This document shows positions 8,357 through 17,341 of a stretch of 64,000 bases of DNA, one piece after another. Within the stretch, counting starts at the first letter, position 1; each line of letters begins with the position of its first letter. This DNA comes from Roseinatronobacter sp052379845. GTDB lineage: Bacteria > Pseudomonadota > Alphaproteobacteria > Rhodobacterales > Rhodobacteraceae. The DNA lies in the NCBI GenBank assembly GCA_052379845.1, contig JBQTCF010000011.1. One strand, written 5' to 3'. Below the pieces are notes generated by a model. The model searched no databases, was not told the origin of the DNA, and saw nothing but the letters and a program-made list of their open reading frames with translations. The translations under genes were made by a program, and so were the position numbers.

Positions 8357-10024
8357 ATGGCCGACGCAGCCACCCATGATCACGGGCATGAAGACACCCG
8401 CGGGTTCTTCACCCGTTGGTTCATGTCTACGAATCATAAAGATATCGGGATCTTGTATCTCTTTACCGCCGGTATAGTCGGCTTCATCGCGGTCGCTTTT
8501 TCGATCTATATGCGCATGGAGTTGATGGAACCCGGCGTCCAATACATGTGCATGGAAGGTGCAAGCTTCACCGCGCAGACGGACTGCACCCCCAATGGCC
8601 ATATCTGGAACGTGCTGATCACTGCACATGGCATCCTGATGATGTTCTTCGTGCTGATTCCGGCGTTGTTTGGCGGTTTCGGCAATTACTTCATGCCGCT
8701 GCATATCGGGGCACCGGACATGGCGTTTCCGCGCCTGAACAACCTGAGCTACTGGTTGTTCGTTGCCGGGTCCGCACTCGCGGTCGCATCGGTCCTGTCG
8801 CCGGGCGGCAACGGGCAGTTGGGGTCGGGCGTGGGCTGGGTTCTGTATCCGCCGCTGTCCACCAATGAAGCGGGCTATTCCATGGACCTTGCGATTTTCG
8901 CGGTCCATGTGTCGGGCGCATCCTCCATTCTGGGGGCGATCAACATCATCACCACATTCCTGAACATGCGCGCACCGGGGATGACCTTGTTCAAGGTGCC
9001 GCTGTTTGCATGGTCCATCTTCATCACGGCATGGATGATTTTGCTGGCGCTGCCGGTGTTGGCCGGTGCCATTACCATGTTGCTGACCGACCGGAATTTC
9101 GGCACCACCTTCTTTGACCCATCGGGCGGTGGTGACCCTATTCTGTATCAGCATATCCTGTGGTTCTTTGGCCACCCGGAAGTGTATATCATCATCATTC
9201 CCGGCTTCGGCATCATCAGCCATGTGATTGCAACCTTCTCGCGCAAGCCGATCTTTGGCTATATGCCGATGGTCTGGGCGATGATTGCGATCGCGGTTCT
9301 GGGCTTCATCGTCTGGGCACACCATATGTATACAGTGGGCATGTCGCTGACGCAGCAGACCTATTTCATGATGGCCACAATGGTGATTGCGGTGCCCACC
9401 GGCATCAAGATCTTCAGCTGGATTGCCACCATGTGGCGCGGGTCAGTGTCGTTTGAAACGCCCATGCTGTGGGCCTTTGGCTTCCTGTTCCTGTTCACCG
9501 TGGGCGGGGTGACAGGGCTGGTTCTGTCACAGGCGCCAATCGACCGCATCTACCATGATACCTACTATGTTGTGGCGCATTTCCATTATGTGATGTCGCT
9601 GGGGGCGGTGTTCGCGCTGTTTGCGGGCATCTATTTCTGGATGGGCAAAATGTCGGGGCGGCAATACCCCGAATGGGCCGGCAAGCTGCATTTCTGGGCA
9701 ATGTTCATCGGTGCGAACATCACGTTCTTCCCACAGCATTTCCTGGGCCGACAGGGCATGCCACGCCGCTATATCGACTATCCTGAAGCTTATGCGCTGT
9801 GGAACTATATCAGTTCCATCGGGGCGTTCATCAGCTTCGCGTCGTTCCTGTTCTTCATCGGGATCGTGGTCTACACGCTGAAATATGGCCGCCGCATCAC
9901 CGAAAAGAACTACTGGAACGAGCATGCGGACACGCTGGAATGGACCCTGCCCTCGCCCCCGCCCGAGCATACGTTCGAGCAGCTTCCAAAGCGGGCGGAC
10001 TGGGACAAGCAACCCGCGCATTAA
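8357..10024 (+). CDS. ctaD: Cytochrome c oxidase (aa3) subunit I
   Basis: The 555-residue catalytic subunit of the aa3-type terminal oxidase reduces oxygen and pumps protons in the inner membrane. All key residues are readable: heme a ligands His91 (TAHGILMMFF) and His410; heme a3 ligand His408 (HDTYYVVAHFHYVMS); CuB ligands His273, cross-linked to Tyr277 in HPEVY, and His322/323; D-channel Asp121 (GAPDMAFPRLNN); Glu275; and K-channel Lys351 (TGIKIFSW). Twelve hydrophobic segments are present. The genes for subunits II and III are not next to it, as in Rhodobacter relatives where ctaD stands alone. GGAG precedes the ATG. A perfect FnrL box lies upstream. Confidence 0.97.
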   Translation: MADAATHDHGHEDTRGFFTRWFMSTNHKDIGILYLFTAGIVGFIAVAFSIYMRMELMEPGVQYMCMEGASFTAQTDCTPNGHIWNVLITAHGILMMFFVLIPALFGGFGNYFMPLHIGAPDMAFPRLNNLSYWLFVAGSALAVASVLSPGGNGQLGSGVGWVLYPPLSTNEAGYSMDLAIFAVHVSGASSILGAINIITTFLNMRAPGMTLFKVPLFAWSIFITAWMILLALPVLAGAITMLLTDRNFGTTFFDPSGGGDPILYQHILWFFGHPEVYIIIIPGFGIISHVIATFSRKPIFGYMPMVWAMIAIAVLGFIVWAHHMYTVGMSLTQQTYFMMATMVIAVPTGIKIFSWIATMWRGSVSFETPMLWAFGFLFLFTVGGVTGLVLSQAPIDRIYHDTYYVVAHFHYVMSLGAVFALFAGIYFWMGKMSGRQYPEWAGKLHFWAMFIGANITFFPQHFLGRQGMPRRYIDYPEAYALWNYISSIGAFISFASFLFFIGIVVYTLKYGRRITEKNYWNEHADTLEWTLPSPPPEHTFEQLPKRADWDKQPAH

Positions 10025-10037
10025 CGCAGCATAAACC

Positions 10038-10574
10038 ATGCCAGCATCATGGACGATAACACCAAAGGCCCCGGGCACTGCCCCCGGGGCCTTTGGCTTG
10101 TCCACAACAGGGTCAGCGCATTACAGGCTGGACCTTCGGCCCAACATCTCTATGGGCAATCGCGGGTTTGTTCGCGTCATCAGCCTAAGCGCGCTGTTTC
10201 TGGCGCTGCCTTTGATCGGGGTTTTGGGCACGCCGGTTTTATGGGGGTTGCTGCCGTTTCTGGGGCTGGCCTTGTGGGCGCTGTGGTATGCGCTGATGCG
10301 CAACCGCACGGACCGCGAGGCGCTGCGCGAAGTCCTGCACCTGACCCGAGAGCAGATCGAACTGACCCATATTCCCCCCCGCACCCCACCGCAAACTTGG
10401 CAGGCCAACCCGTTCTGGGTGCAGCTGTCGCTTAAGGAAAAGGGCGGTCCGGTGGAAAATTACCTGACCTTGCGCGGTGCGGGGCGTGAAGTGGAACTGG
10501 GGCGTTTCCTTAGCCCGGAAGAACGCGCAATATTGCATGACGACCTGTCACGCGCCTTGCGTCATTTGCGCTAG
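10038..10574 (+). CDS. DUF2244 membrane protein
   Basis: 178 residues from the first ATG. The pattern RLDLRPNISMGNRGFVRVI leads into two close hydrophobic segments (about residues 48-90), then a polar C-terminal domain ending in LGRFLSPEERAILHDDLSRAL. This is the layout of the DUF2244 family, whose function is unknown. It starts 13 bases after the ctaD stop and is often found near oxidase genes. The start is uncertain: a strong 14-bp stem-loop (10062-10096) lies inside codons 9-20 of this reading, so translation may begin later, for example at TTG 10098. Family homology seems to begin near residue 30, which either start would keep. Confidence 0.7.
   Translation: MPASWTITPKAPGTAPGAFGLSTTGSAHYRLDLRPNISMGNRGFVRVISLSALFLALPLIGVLGTPVLWGLLPFLGLALWALWYALMRNRTDREALREVLHLTREQIELTHIPPRTPPQTWQANPFWVQLSLKEKGGPVENYLTLRGAGREVELGRFLSPEERAILHDDLSRALRHLR
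10062..10096 (+). terminator. Strong stem-loop directly after ctaD
   Basis: A perfect 14-bp stem (10062-10075 with 10083-10096) with a 7-base loop, starting 38 bases past the ctaD stop. The run after it (TTTGGCTTG) is only partly T-rich. It probably ends or shields the ctaD transcript, yet it lies within the longest reading of the DUF2244 gene. Confidence 0.65.
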
Positions 10575-10613
10575 GACGAGCAGACCGGGCCGGATGGGCA
10601 TTTGTCTGGATCT

Positions 10614-10841
10614 GGCCTGAAACTGTCCCTCGCACATGGATAAAGCCCGCGCTATCGGCGGGCCGGGGTCTGCCGATCCGGCGTTATAGGGATGCAGTTT
10701 ATCCACGCGGCATATTCCTGACTTCAAGCGCTTGGCACGCCTTCAGGTCATCGGCAGGCCGCGGGACGGCCCGCCGATGGCGCGGCGGGCTACGCCCTTG
10801 ATTCCGCGCCTTGGGACATTCCCAATCTCCGCAAAAGGCCA
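10614..10841 (+). repeat. Dispersed intergenic repeat, copy A (about 228 bp)
   Basis: This block matches the reverse complement of 43553-43782 along its whole length, at roughly 80% identity by hand alignment. It has its own inverted repeats: the arm at 10649-10677 pairs with 10750-10783. It fills the gap between the convergent DUF2244 and amidase genes. No open frame in it looks coding. Confidence 0.85.
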
Positions 10842-10878
10842 TCACCACATCAGCCGCGGCCCCATAGGCGCCGCCCCG

Positions 10879-11574
10879 CTATTGCGCCGACTGGCCCGCA
10901 CTGTCGGTCGCCTGACACCGCGCCGCGAAAACCCCTTCCGCCACAGCCGCTGCGCGCATCCGGTCCTGCGCGGATTCCGGCCCCTGACCCCACGGGCGAA
11001 ACCGCAAGCGAAACGCCTGCAGGCGCTTGTCAGCGAGCGCATTTGGGTAACCAATCGCATCAAGGCTTTCGTCAAGTGGGCGGTCCTGCCCAAGCCCCTC
11101 TGGCCACAGCGCCAGCCCCTGCAGGGCCAGACGCCGCCAGTCAAACCGCGCGCCGGGGTCTTCCTTGCGGTCGGGGGCCATGTCGGAATGGGCAATCACA
11201 TTCACCGCCGCAATCCCCCAACGCGCCATGACCTGCCGCATCAGCCCCTCAAGCGCGGTCATTTGCGGGTTGGGAAACGGGCCATCCCCACGATTTGCAA
11301 GCTCAACCCCGACAGAGCGGGAATTGATGTCCCCCTTGCCGCACCACTGCCCGGCCCCGGCATGCCATGCACGCTGATCTTCGGCCACCATCTGGATAAT
11401 ATGCCCTTCGGGTGAAATCAGGTAATGGGCAGACACTTCGAATGCAGGGTCGCACAGCCGCGCCAACGCGGCATCTGTGCTGGCCATCCCGGTGTAATGC
11501 AACACAAGAAGTTCAGGGCGCAATCCATTGCGGCGCGGTCCGAAATTCGGTGAAGGGTGCCACTGCGCGCCCAT
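10879..11574 (-). CDS. ampD: N-acetylmuramoyl-L-alanine amidase, AmpD/Amidase_2 type
   Basis: A 231-residue protein without a signal peptide, so probably cytoplasmic as AmpD is. Zinc-ligand motifs are visible: His in LLVLHYTGM, His in VIAHSDMAPDRKEDPG and the Asp/Arg of that loop. SVGVELANRGDG and FEVSAHYLISPEGHI are also typical. It would cleave anhydro-muropeptides during wall recycling. The last 90 residues extend past the core domain (ALWPEGLGQDRPLDESLDAI) and may form the peptidoglycan-binding-like tail found in relatives. The upstream gene (11581-12369) is on the same strand with only 6 bases between them. Confidence 0.88.
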   Translation of the reverse strand: MGAQWHPSPNFGPRRNGLRPELLVLHYTGMASTDAALARLCDPAFEVSAHYLISPEGHIIQMVAEDQRAWHAGAGQWCGKGDINSRSVGVELANRGDGPFPNPQMTALEGLMRQVMARWGIAAVNVIAHSDMAPDRKEDPGARFDWRRLALQGLALWPEGLGQDRPLDESLDAIGYPNALADKRLQAFRLRFRPWGQGPESAQDRMRAAAVAEGVFAARCQATDSAGQSAQ

Positions 11575-11580
11575 CGCGCG

Positions 11581-12369
11581 CTACTGGCGTGCACGCACAG
11601 AGGTTGCGGCCTGACGGAAGGGCCTTGGGTCCCACCAACAGGCAAATCCGTCGCCGTCAGGGTCCAGATGGTTGGGGTCACGTTCCGGACCCCCTGCCAT
11701 CAGGAATGCGTCCTGCGCCAGATCCTGCGTTGCGAATTGCGAACAGGCCGCTTCCCAACGCTGCCAGCGCAACGGGTGGCGGCGCGTATGGCGTTGTTCG
11801 CCAACATTGTGGCGCGTGGACAGGGCATAAACAAACAGGTTCGGCCCTTCGCCCGTGCCGATTTCATCCTGTGTGACGCGCACTTGTGGAACGAAATCAC
11901 GGGTCACGACAGTGTTTTGCGCCGGTGTGCCAAAGGGCTGCGGCGTGAACTGCTGGTCAGTGACGCCTGCACTGGCAGGCGCACTGGTTGGGGCGGGCAT
12001 TTGCGCAGGCGGGCTGGCGCTGGCCGTCTGGAACTGGCCCGCAGGCTGTTGCGCAACTGGCACGGGTTGCCCGCGCAGCGCGGCAACCGCTTCGGCACCA
12101 ATGGTGGTTTGCAGTTGCGCACTTTGCTGTTGGGTCGCAAATTGCGGACCGACAGGCCCCTGCCCCTGCGCCTGCGCTGCCTGTTGGCGGCGGATGCGCG
12201 ACAATTCTTCCTGCGCACGCATATATTGCGCATAATCGCTGAAACCCACACCACGGCCAGTGGTGTCAACCACATTGGAATAGGGCGGTGCCGTGTCGCA
12301 GGCGCCCAGCGCGATCAACGCGACAATGGCCACAGCAGGAGCAGATGCAAAGCGTTTCACGTTAGTCAT
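11581..12369 (-). CDS. Predicted lipoprotein with C-terminal excalibur-like motif
   Basis: From the ATG at 12369 the 262-residue product begins MTNVKRFASAPAVAIVALI and reaches a lipobox at ALGAC, so it should be lipid-anchored. A Gln/Ala/Pro-rich linker fills the middle (about residues 60-140). The C-terminal domain holds two Cys-containing segments and ends with DPDGDGFACWWDPRPFR, which resembles the short Ca-binding excalibur motif (DxDxDGxxC). The function is unknown; location at the envelope next to a wall amidase gene fits a cell-wall role. The start is chosen for the lipobox position; the ribosome site is poor, and the ATG at 12402 overlaps the gatA stop. Confidence 0.7.
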   Translation of the reverse strand: MTNVKRFASAPAVAIVALIALGACDTAPPYSNVVDTTGRGVGFSDYAQYMRAQEELSRIRRQQAAQAQGQGPVGPQFATQQQSAQLQTTIGAEAVAALRGQPVPVAQQPAGQFQTASASPPAQMPAPTSAPASAGVTDQQFTPQPFGTPAQNTVVTRDFVPQVRVTQDEIGTGEGPNLFVYALSTRHNVGEQRHTRRHPLRWQRWEAACSQFATQDLAQDAFLMAGGPERDPNHLDPDGDGFACWWDPRPFRQAATSVRARQ

Positions 12370-12392
12370 GCCTCGGACAGTTTTGCCGGAAC

Positions 12393-13874
12393 TTACCACC
12401 ATTTCGCAGGTTTGGAAACAAAACCGGCAGCCCCTTCAAGAACATGTGCTGTCTTCAGCAATTCGCCTTCTTCCCACGGGCGGCCAATCAATTGCAGGCC
12501 CAGCGGCAGGCCCAGCGCGTCCAGTCCGGCAGGCAAGGCAATTCCCGGCAGACCAGCCAGATTGACCGTGACGGTGAACACATCATTGAGATACATCTGC
12601 ACCGGGTCGGCATTGGCCATGTCCCCCAAGCCAAACGCGGCGGACGGGGTGGCAGGTGTCAGGATGGCGTCAATTCCATCCGCGAAAACAGTGTCGAAAT
12701 CGCGCTTTATCAGGCTGCGCACCTTGCGGGCGCGGTTGTAATACGCGTCATAGAACCCCGCCGACAGAACATAGGTGCCAATCATCACGCGGCGTTGCAC
12801 TTCGGCCCCGAACCCTTCGGCGCGGGTTTTTTCATACATCTGGGTAATGCCGTCACCGGCCGCCAGTTTGGCGCGGTGGCCATAGCGCACCCCGTCATAG
12901 CGCGCCAGATTGCTGGACGCCTCGGCGGGCGCAATGACGTAATAGGCAGGCAGGGCGTATTTCGTATGCGGCAGCGAAATATCGACAATCTTCGCCCCCG
13001 CATCACGCAGCATATCCGCGCCCCGTGCCCAAAGCGCCGCAATTTCCGCAGGCATACCGTCAATGCGGTATTCGCGCGGAATGCCGATTGTCTTGCCGCG
13101 AATATCGCCTGTCAGCATGGCCTCAAAATCGGGCACCGGCAAGTCTGCACTGGTCGAATCCTTGGGGTCATGGCCGCACATCGCCTGCAGCATGATGGCC
13201 GCATCGCGCACGGTTTTGGTCATCGGCCCCGCCTGGTCCAGACTGGACGCAAACGCCACAATGCCCCAACGCGAACACCGCCCATAGGTGGGTTTGATCC
13301 CCACAGTGCCGGTAAATGCCGCTGGCTGGCGGATGGACCCGCCCGTATCGGTGCCAGTGGCCGCAAGGCACAGATCAGCCGCAACCGCCGCCGCCGACCC
13401 GCCAGATGACCCACCCGGCGTCAGGTTGCGCGCGTCCACTTTCCACGGGTTCACCGCGTTGCCATAGACCGAGGTTTCATTGCTGGACCCCATGGCGAAT
13501 TCGTCCATGTTCAGCTTGCCCAGCATGACCGCGCCCGCATCGCGCAATCGCGCGCTGACGGTCGATTCATATTCGGGGCGAAACCCGTTCAGAATGCCGC
13601 TGGCGGCCTGGGACGCCACACCTTCGGTGCAAAACAAATCCTTGATGCCCACTGGAATGCCGCACATTGCGGGCGCATCCCCTTGCTGAATGCGCGCATC
13701 AGCCGCTTTTGCGCGCTGCAACGCCAGATCGGGGGTTTTATGCACAAAGGCGTTCAACTGGTCTGCGCCGTCAATGGCGGTCAGGCACGCTTCGGTCAAG
13801 GCAACTGCGGTCACATCGCCCGCGCGCAGCCGGTCGCGCGCTTCGGCCAATGTCAGTTTGTTCAGATCGCTCAT
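12393..13874 (-). CDS. gatA: Aspartyl/glutamyl-tRNA amidotransferase subunit A
   Basis: The 493-residue amidase subunit of GatCAB, which converts Glu-tRNA(Gln) (and Asp-tRNA(Asn)) to the amidated forms by releasing ammonia from glutamine. The catalytic Ser-cisSer-Lys set is clear: Lys78 in GIPVGIKDLF, Ser in GGSSGGS (155-161) and Ser180 in TGTDTGGSIRQPA. Length is normal. The start overlaps the gatC stop by four bases (ATGA), so translation is coupled. gatB is not in this window. Confidence 0.95.
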   Translation of the reverse strand: MSDLNKLTLAEARDRLRAGDVTAVALTEACLTAIDGADQLNAFVHKTPDLALQRAKAADARIQQGDAPAMCGIPVGIKDLFCTEGVASQAASGILNGFRPEYESTVSARLRDAGAVMLGKLNMDEFAMGSSNETSVYGNAVNPWKVDARNLTPGGSSGGSAAAVAADLCLAATGTDTGGSIRQPAAFTGTVGIKPTYGRCSRWGIVAFASSLDQAGPMTKTVRDAAIMLQAMCGHDPKDSTSADLPVPDFEAMLTGDIRGKTIGIPREYRIDGMPAEIAALWARGADMLRDAGAKIVDISLPHTKYALPAYYVIAPAEASSNLARYDGVRYGHRAKLAAGDGITQMYEKTRAEGFGAEVQRRVMIGTYVLSAGFYDAYYNRARKVRSLIKRDFDTVFADGIDAILTPATPSAAFGLGDMANADPVQMYLNDVFTVTVNLAGLPGIALPAGLDALGLPLGLQLIGRPWEEGELLKTAHVLEGAAGFVSKPAKWW

Positions 13875-14161
13875 TCGACCACCTTCGGGACTGCAAAAAA
13901 ACCTTCGCGCGCGTCGGGGGCATTGGACAGGATGCGCGCCTGAATATCGCCATCGGTCACGTCATCCACGCGCCGCTTCAGGCGCATGGGGGTGACTGAT
14001 GTCATGGGCTCCACCCCCGTGACATCAACTTCATTGAGTTCTTCCATGAAGGTCAGAATACGCGACAGGTCTTGCGCCAGCGCGGGCAGGTTTTCATCCG
14101 GCACGGCAATACGCGCCAGATGGGCGACCTTGCGCGCGGTTTCCAGATCGATTTCGGACAT
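13871..14161 (-). CDS. gatC: Aspartyl/glutamyl-tRNA amidotransferase subunit C
   Basis: A 96-residue small subunit that stabilises GatA in the GatCAB complex. The sequence MSEIDLETARKVAHLARIAV and the C-terminal ARILSNAPDAREGFFAVPKV are family hallmarks. The ATG at 14161 has GGAG six bases upstream; an in-frame ATG at 14179 lacks one. It is the first gene of the gatC-gatA pair. Confidence 0.93.
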   Translation of the reverse strand: MSEIDLETARKVAHLARIAVPDENLPALAQDLSRILTFMEELNEVDVTGVEPMTSVTPMRLKRRVDDVTDGDIQARILSNAPDAREGFFAVPKVVE

Positions 14162-14239
14162 GATGGCTCCGGCTTGCACAGGGATACACGGGGGTTCCGG
14201 GCCGGTTTAGCGGGATGGCGCAGCCGGTGCAAGCGGCGC

Positions 14240-14274
14240 AGCATGGCAGGGCGGTATTCGCGCCCTGCCATGCT
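14240..14274 (-). terminator. Strong stem-loop between cysNC and gatC
   Basis: A perfect 14-bp stem (14240-14253 with 14261-14274) with a 7-base loop lies 19 bases past the cysNC stop. T-rich sequence follows it only on the plus strand, so on the cysNC side it may act as an RNA 3'-end stabiliser as well as a terminator. Confidence 0.65.
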
Positions 14275-14292
14275 TGTTTTCAACGGCTCAGA

Positions 14293-16191
14293 TCACGGGA
14301 TCAGCTTGGAAATAATCAGGTCCGCAGCGGCATCCGGTGTCATCTTGGTGGTATCGATGCGGATTTCGGCCGCGTCGGGCGCTTCATAGGGGGAATCGAT
14401 CCCGGTGAAGTTTTTAAGCTGCCCGGCGCGCGCTTTGGCATACAGGCCCTTCACGTCGCGCTTCTCGGCCTCCTCAAGGGGGGTGTCCACGAACACCTCG
14501 ATGAATTCGCCTGCGGGCAACATCCCGCGCACCATCTCCCGCTCTGACCGGAAGGGCGAAATAAACGCCGTGATCACAATAAGCCCCGCATCGGCCATCA
14601 GCTTGGCGACTTCGCCCACGCGGCGAATATTCTCCACGCGGTCCGCTTCGGTAAAGCCCAGATCCTTGTTCAGACCATGACGCACATTGTCCCCGTCCAG
14701 CAAGAATGTATGGCGGTTCATCCGCGCCAGTTTCTTTTCCACCAGATTGGCAATGGTCGATTTGCCCGACCCTGAAAGACCAGTCATCCACAACACAGCG
14801 GGTTTCTGGTTTTTCAGGCTGGCATGATGCTCGCGCGAAATATCAGTGGCTTGCCAATGGATATTCTGCGCGCGCCGCAGCGCGAAGTTCAACAGCCCCG
14901 CGCCAATGGTGCGGTTGGTCATTTTGTCAATCAGGATGAACCCGCCCAGGTCGCGGCTTTGGGCATAGGGTTCGAACGGGATTTCCCGGTCCGTGGTCAG
15001 CGTGGCCACGCCAATACCGTTCAGGTCCAGTGTCTTGGAGGCAAGATGCTCCATCGTGTTGACATTGATCTGATATTTGGGTTGTGACACCACAGCATTG
15101 ACCGTTTGCGGGCCAATTTTCAGCCAATAGGACCGCCCCGGCACCATGTCTTCATCATCCATCCAGATGATTGTCGCTTCAAACTGGTCGGCAACTTCGA
15201 CAGGGCTTTGACCGGCGGTGATGATCTGGCCGCGCGAACAGTCAATTTCATCGGCAAAACACAGCGTGACTGCCTGCCCCGCAACGGCGCGCTCCAGATC
15301 GCCATCCATGGTCACAATGCGCGAAATCGTCGTTGTGCGGCCCGATGGCAACACGCGCACATCGTCGCCGACCTGCACCTGCCCGGTCGCAATGGTGCCC
15401 GCGAAACCGCGGAAATCCAGATTGGGCCGGTTCACCCATTGCACTGGCATGCGAAACGGTTTCAACTGCTCGGCGGTCTGGTTCAGTTCCACTGTTTCCA
15501 GATGTTCCAGCAGGATGGGACCATCATACCACGCGGTATTGCCGCTGCGTGTGGTAATGTTGTCCCCCGCCAGCCCCGAAAGCGGGATCGGCGTAAACTC
15601 CGTGATCCCGATGCTTGCGGCAAAACTGCGGTAATCCTCCACGATCTTGTCGAACACAGCGCGGTCATACTCCACAAGGTCCATCTTGTTGACGGCCAGC
15701 ACGATATGGCGAATGCCAATCAGATGCGCCAGATAGCTGTGGCGCCGGGTCTGGGTCAGAATGCCTTTGCGCGCGTCAATCAAAATTACCGCCAGGTCAG
15801 CGGTGGACGCGCCGGTAATCATGTTGCGGGTGTATTGTTCATGGCCGGGCGTGTCGGCCACGATGAATTTGCGCTTCTCAGTTGCGAAGAACCTGTAGGC
15901 CACATCAATAGTGATGCCCTGTTCACGCTCCGCTGCCAGCCCGTCGACCAGAAGCGCAAAATCAATCGCTTCGCCCTGCGTGCCCACGCGTTTGGAATCT
16001 GCTTCCAGCGTGGCAAGCTGGTCTTCGAAAATCATCTTGCTGTCATACAGCAACCGCCCGATCAGGGTTGATTTGCCATCATCCACTGACCCGCAGGTGA
16101 TGAACCGCAGCATCGTTTTATGCTGATGGATTTCCAGATATTTATCAATATCTTCGGCAATCAGCGCATCGGTTTTGTAAATCTCGTTCAT
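14293..16191 (-). CDS. cysNC: Bifunctional sulfate adenylyltransferase subunit 1 / adenylylsulfate kinase
   Basis: The 632-residue fusion joins a CysN GTPase (P-loop GSVDDGKSTLIGRLLYDSK at about 34-52, DxxG motif VADTPGHEQY, NKMD motif) to a CysC APS kinase at the C-terminus (P-loop GLSGSGKSTIANLVEKKL, then DGDNVRHGLNKDLGF). With CysD it makes APS from sulfate and ATP, then phosphorylates APS to PAPS. The start at 16191 gives the usual N-terminus MNEIYKTDALIAEDID; the ATG at 16260 lies inside the cysD gene. cysD is 13 bases upstream on the same strand. Confidence 0.95.
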   Translation of the reverse strand: MNEIYKTDALIAEDIDKYLEIHQHKTMLRFITCGSVDDGKSTLIGRLLYDSKMIFEDQLATLEADSKRVGTQGEAIDFALLVDGLAAEREQGITIDVAYRFFATEKRKFIVADTPGHEQYTRNMITGASTADLAVILIDARKGILTQTRRHSYLAHLIGIRHIVLAVNKMDLVEYDRAVFDKIVEDYRSFAASIGITEFTPIPLSGLAGDNITTRSGNTAWYDGPILLEHLETVELNQTAEQLKPFRMPVQWVNRPNLDFRGFAGTIATGQVQVGDDVRVLPSGRTTTISRIVTMDGDLERAVAGQAVTLCFADEIDCSRGQIITAGQSPVEVADQFEATIIWMDDEDMVPGRSYWLKIGPQTVNAVVSQPKYQINVNTMEHLASKTLDLNGIGVATLTTDREIPFEPYAQSRDLGGFILIDKMTNRTIGAGLLNFALRRAQNIHWQATDISREHHASLKNQKPAVLWMTGLSGSGKSTIANLVEKKLARMNRHTFLLDGDNVRHGLNKDLGFTEADRVENIRRVGEVAKLMADAGLIVITAFISPFRSEREMVRGMLPAGEFIEVFVDTPLEEAEKRDVKGLYAKARAGQLKNFTGIDSPYEAPDAAEIRIDTTKMTPDAAADLIISKLIP

Positions 16192-16204
16192 TGCGTCATG
16201 CCCC

Positions 16205-17110
16205 TCAGAAATAGCCTTCTTGCTTCTTTTTTTCCATGCTCGCGGCCTGATCATGGTCAATCGCGCGGCCCTGGCGTTCGGATGTCGTGGTCAAAAGCAT
16301 TTCCTGGATGATTTCAGGCAGGGTTTTCGCGCCACTTTCGACAGCACCGGTCAGCGGATAACAGCCCAGCGTGCGGAACCGGATGGACCGCATCACCGGT
16401 TCTTCGCCTTTGGCAAGCGGGAAACGGTCATCATCGACCATCAACAGCAGCCCGTCACGCATCACGGTCGGGCGCTCATCGGCATAATATAGCGGCACAA
16501 TTTCGATATTTTCCAGATGGATATATTGCCAGATGTCCAGTTCTGTCCAATTCGACAACGGGAACACGCGCATCGATTCCCCCTTGTTTTTGCGCGCATT
16601 ATAGGTACGCCACAATTCAGGGCGCTGGTTTTTGGGGTCCCAGCGGTGGCTTGCCGTGCGGAAGCTGAAGATACGTTCTTTCGCGCGGCTTTTCTCCTCG
16701 TCGCGGCGTGCGCCCCCGAAGGCGGCATCGAACCCATGCAGGTCCAACGCCTGTTTCAACCCTTCGGTTTTCCACATATCCGTGTGCACCCCGCCATGAT
16801 CGAACGGGTTAATCCCCTGACGCACGGCATCGGGGTTTTGATGGACCAATAATTGCATGCCCGCCTTGCGTGCGGCCTTGTCGCGCAGCGCATACATCTC
16901 GCGGAATTTCCAAGTTGTATCGACATGCAGCAACGGAAAGGGGGGCGGGGCCGGATAGAAGGCTTTTTTGGCCAGATGCAGCATCACCGCACTGTCCTTG
17001 CCAACGCTATACAGCATAACGGGTTTGTCAGCTTGCGTGACCACTTCACGCATAATGTGGATCGCTTCAGCCTCCAGGCGCTGAAGGTGGGTCAGATTGG
17101 TGCCATCCAT
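16205..17110 (-). CDS. cysD: Sulfate adenylyltransferase subunit 2
   Basis: The 301-residue catalytic ATP sulfurylase subunit. It has the PP-loop-type motif LYSVGKDSAVMLHLAKKAF (about 34-52), then HVDTTWKFREMY and FGGARRDEEKSRAKERIFSF, all typical of CysD. It starts at ATG 17110 with AAGAG upstream. It works with the CysN part of the fusion encoded next to it to activate sulfate for assimilation or sulfation. The reduction genes (cysH, cysI) are not nearby. Confidence 0.95.
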   Translation of the reverse strand: MDGTNLTHLQRLEAEAIHIMREVVTQADKPVMLYSVGKDSAVMLHLAKKAFYPAPPPFPLLHVDTTWKFREMYALRDKAARKAGMQLLVHQNPDAVRQGINPFDHGGVHTDMWKTEGLKQALDLHGFDAAFGGARRDEEKSRAKERIFSFRTASHRWDPKNQRPELWRTYNARKNKGESMRVFPLSNWTELDIWQYIHLENIEIVPLYYADERPTVMRDGLLLMVDDDRFPLAKGEEPVMRSIRFRTLGCYPLTGAVESGAKTLPEIIQEMLLTTTSERQGRAIDHDQAASMEKKKQEGYF

Positions 17111-17341
17111 GGGTGAATTCTCTTGTTCTTAAACCATGGTTCGGGCTTAGCCGCAATTGGTTGAGAGCAAACCTCCCATATGGGAAGGAGAACCTCATAA
17201 ATGTGGTGTGAGGGCCTGAAATACGCGACATGGCACACCAAAGCTACCAACGCATGCTTAAAAACAGCGCTCCCCGCCGCACTCCAGCTGGCCAACAGGG
17301 GCCGCGCCACCCACATGGGCGGCGCAGTTGCCTTACGCCAT

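Noticed and set aside
17111..17341. Small gene or RNA in the gap between the DUF1217 gene and cysD
   Set aside because: Only a short palindrome (CTCCCATATGGGAAG) is visible; the open frame from 17201 runs antisense through the DUF1217 gene.
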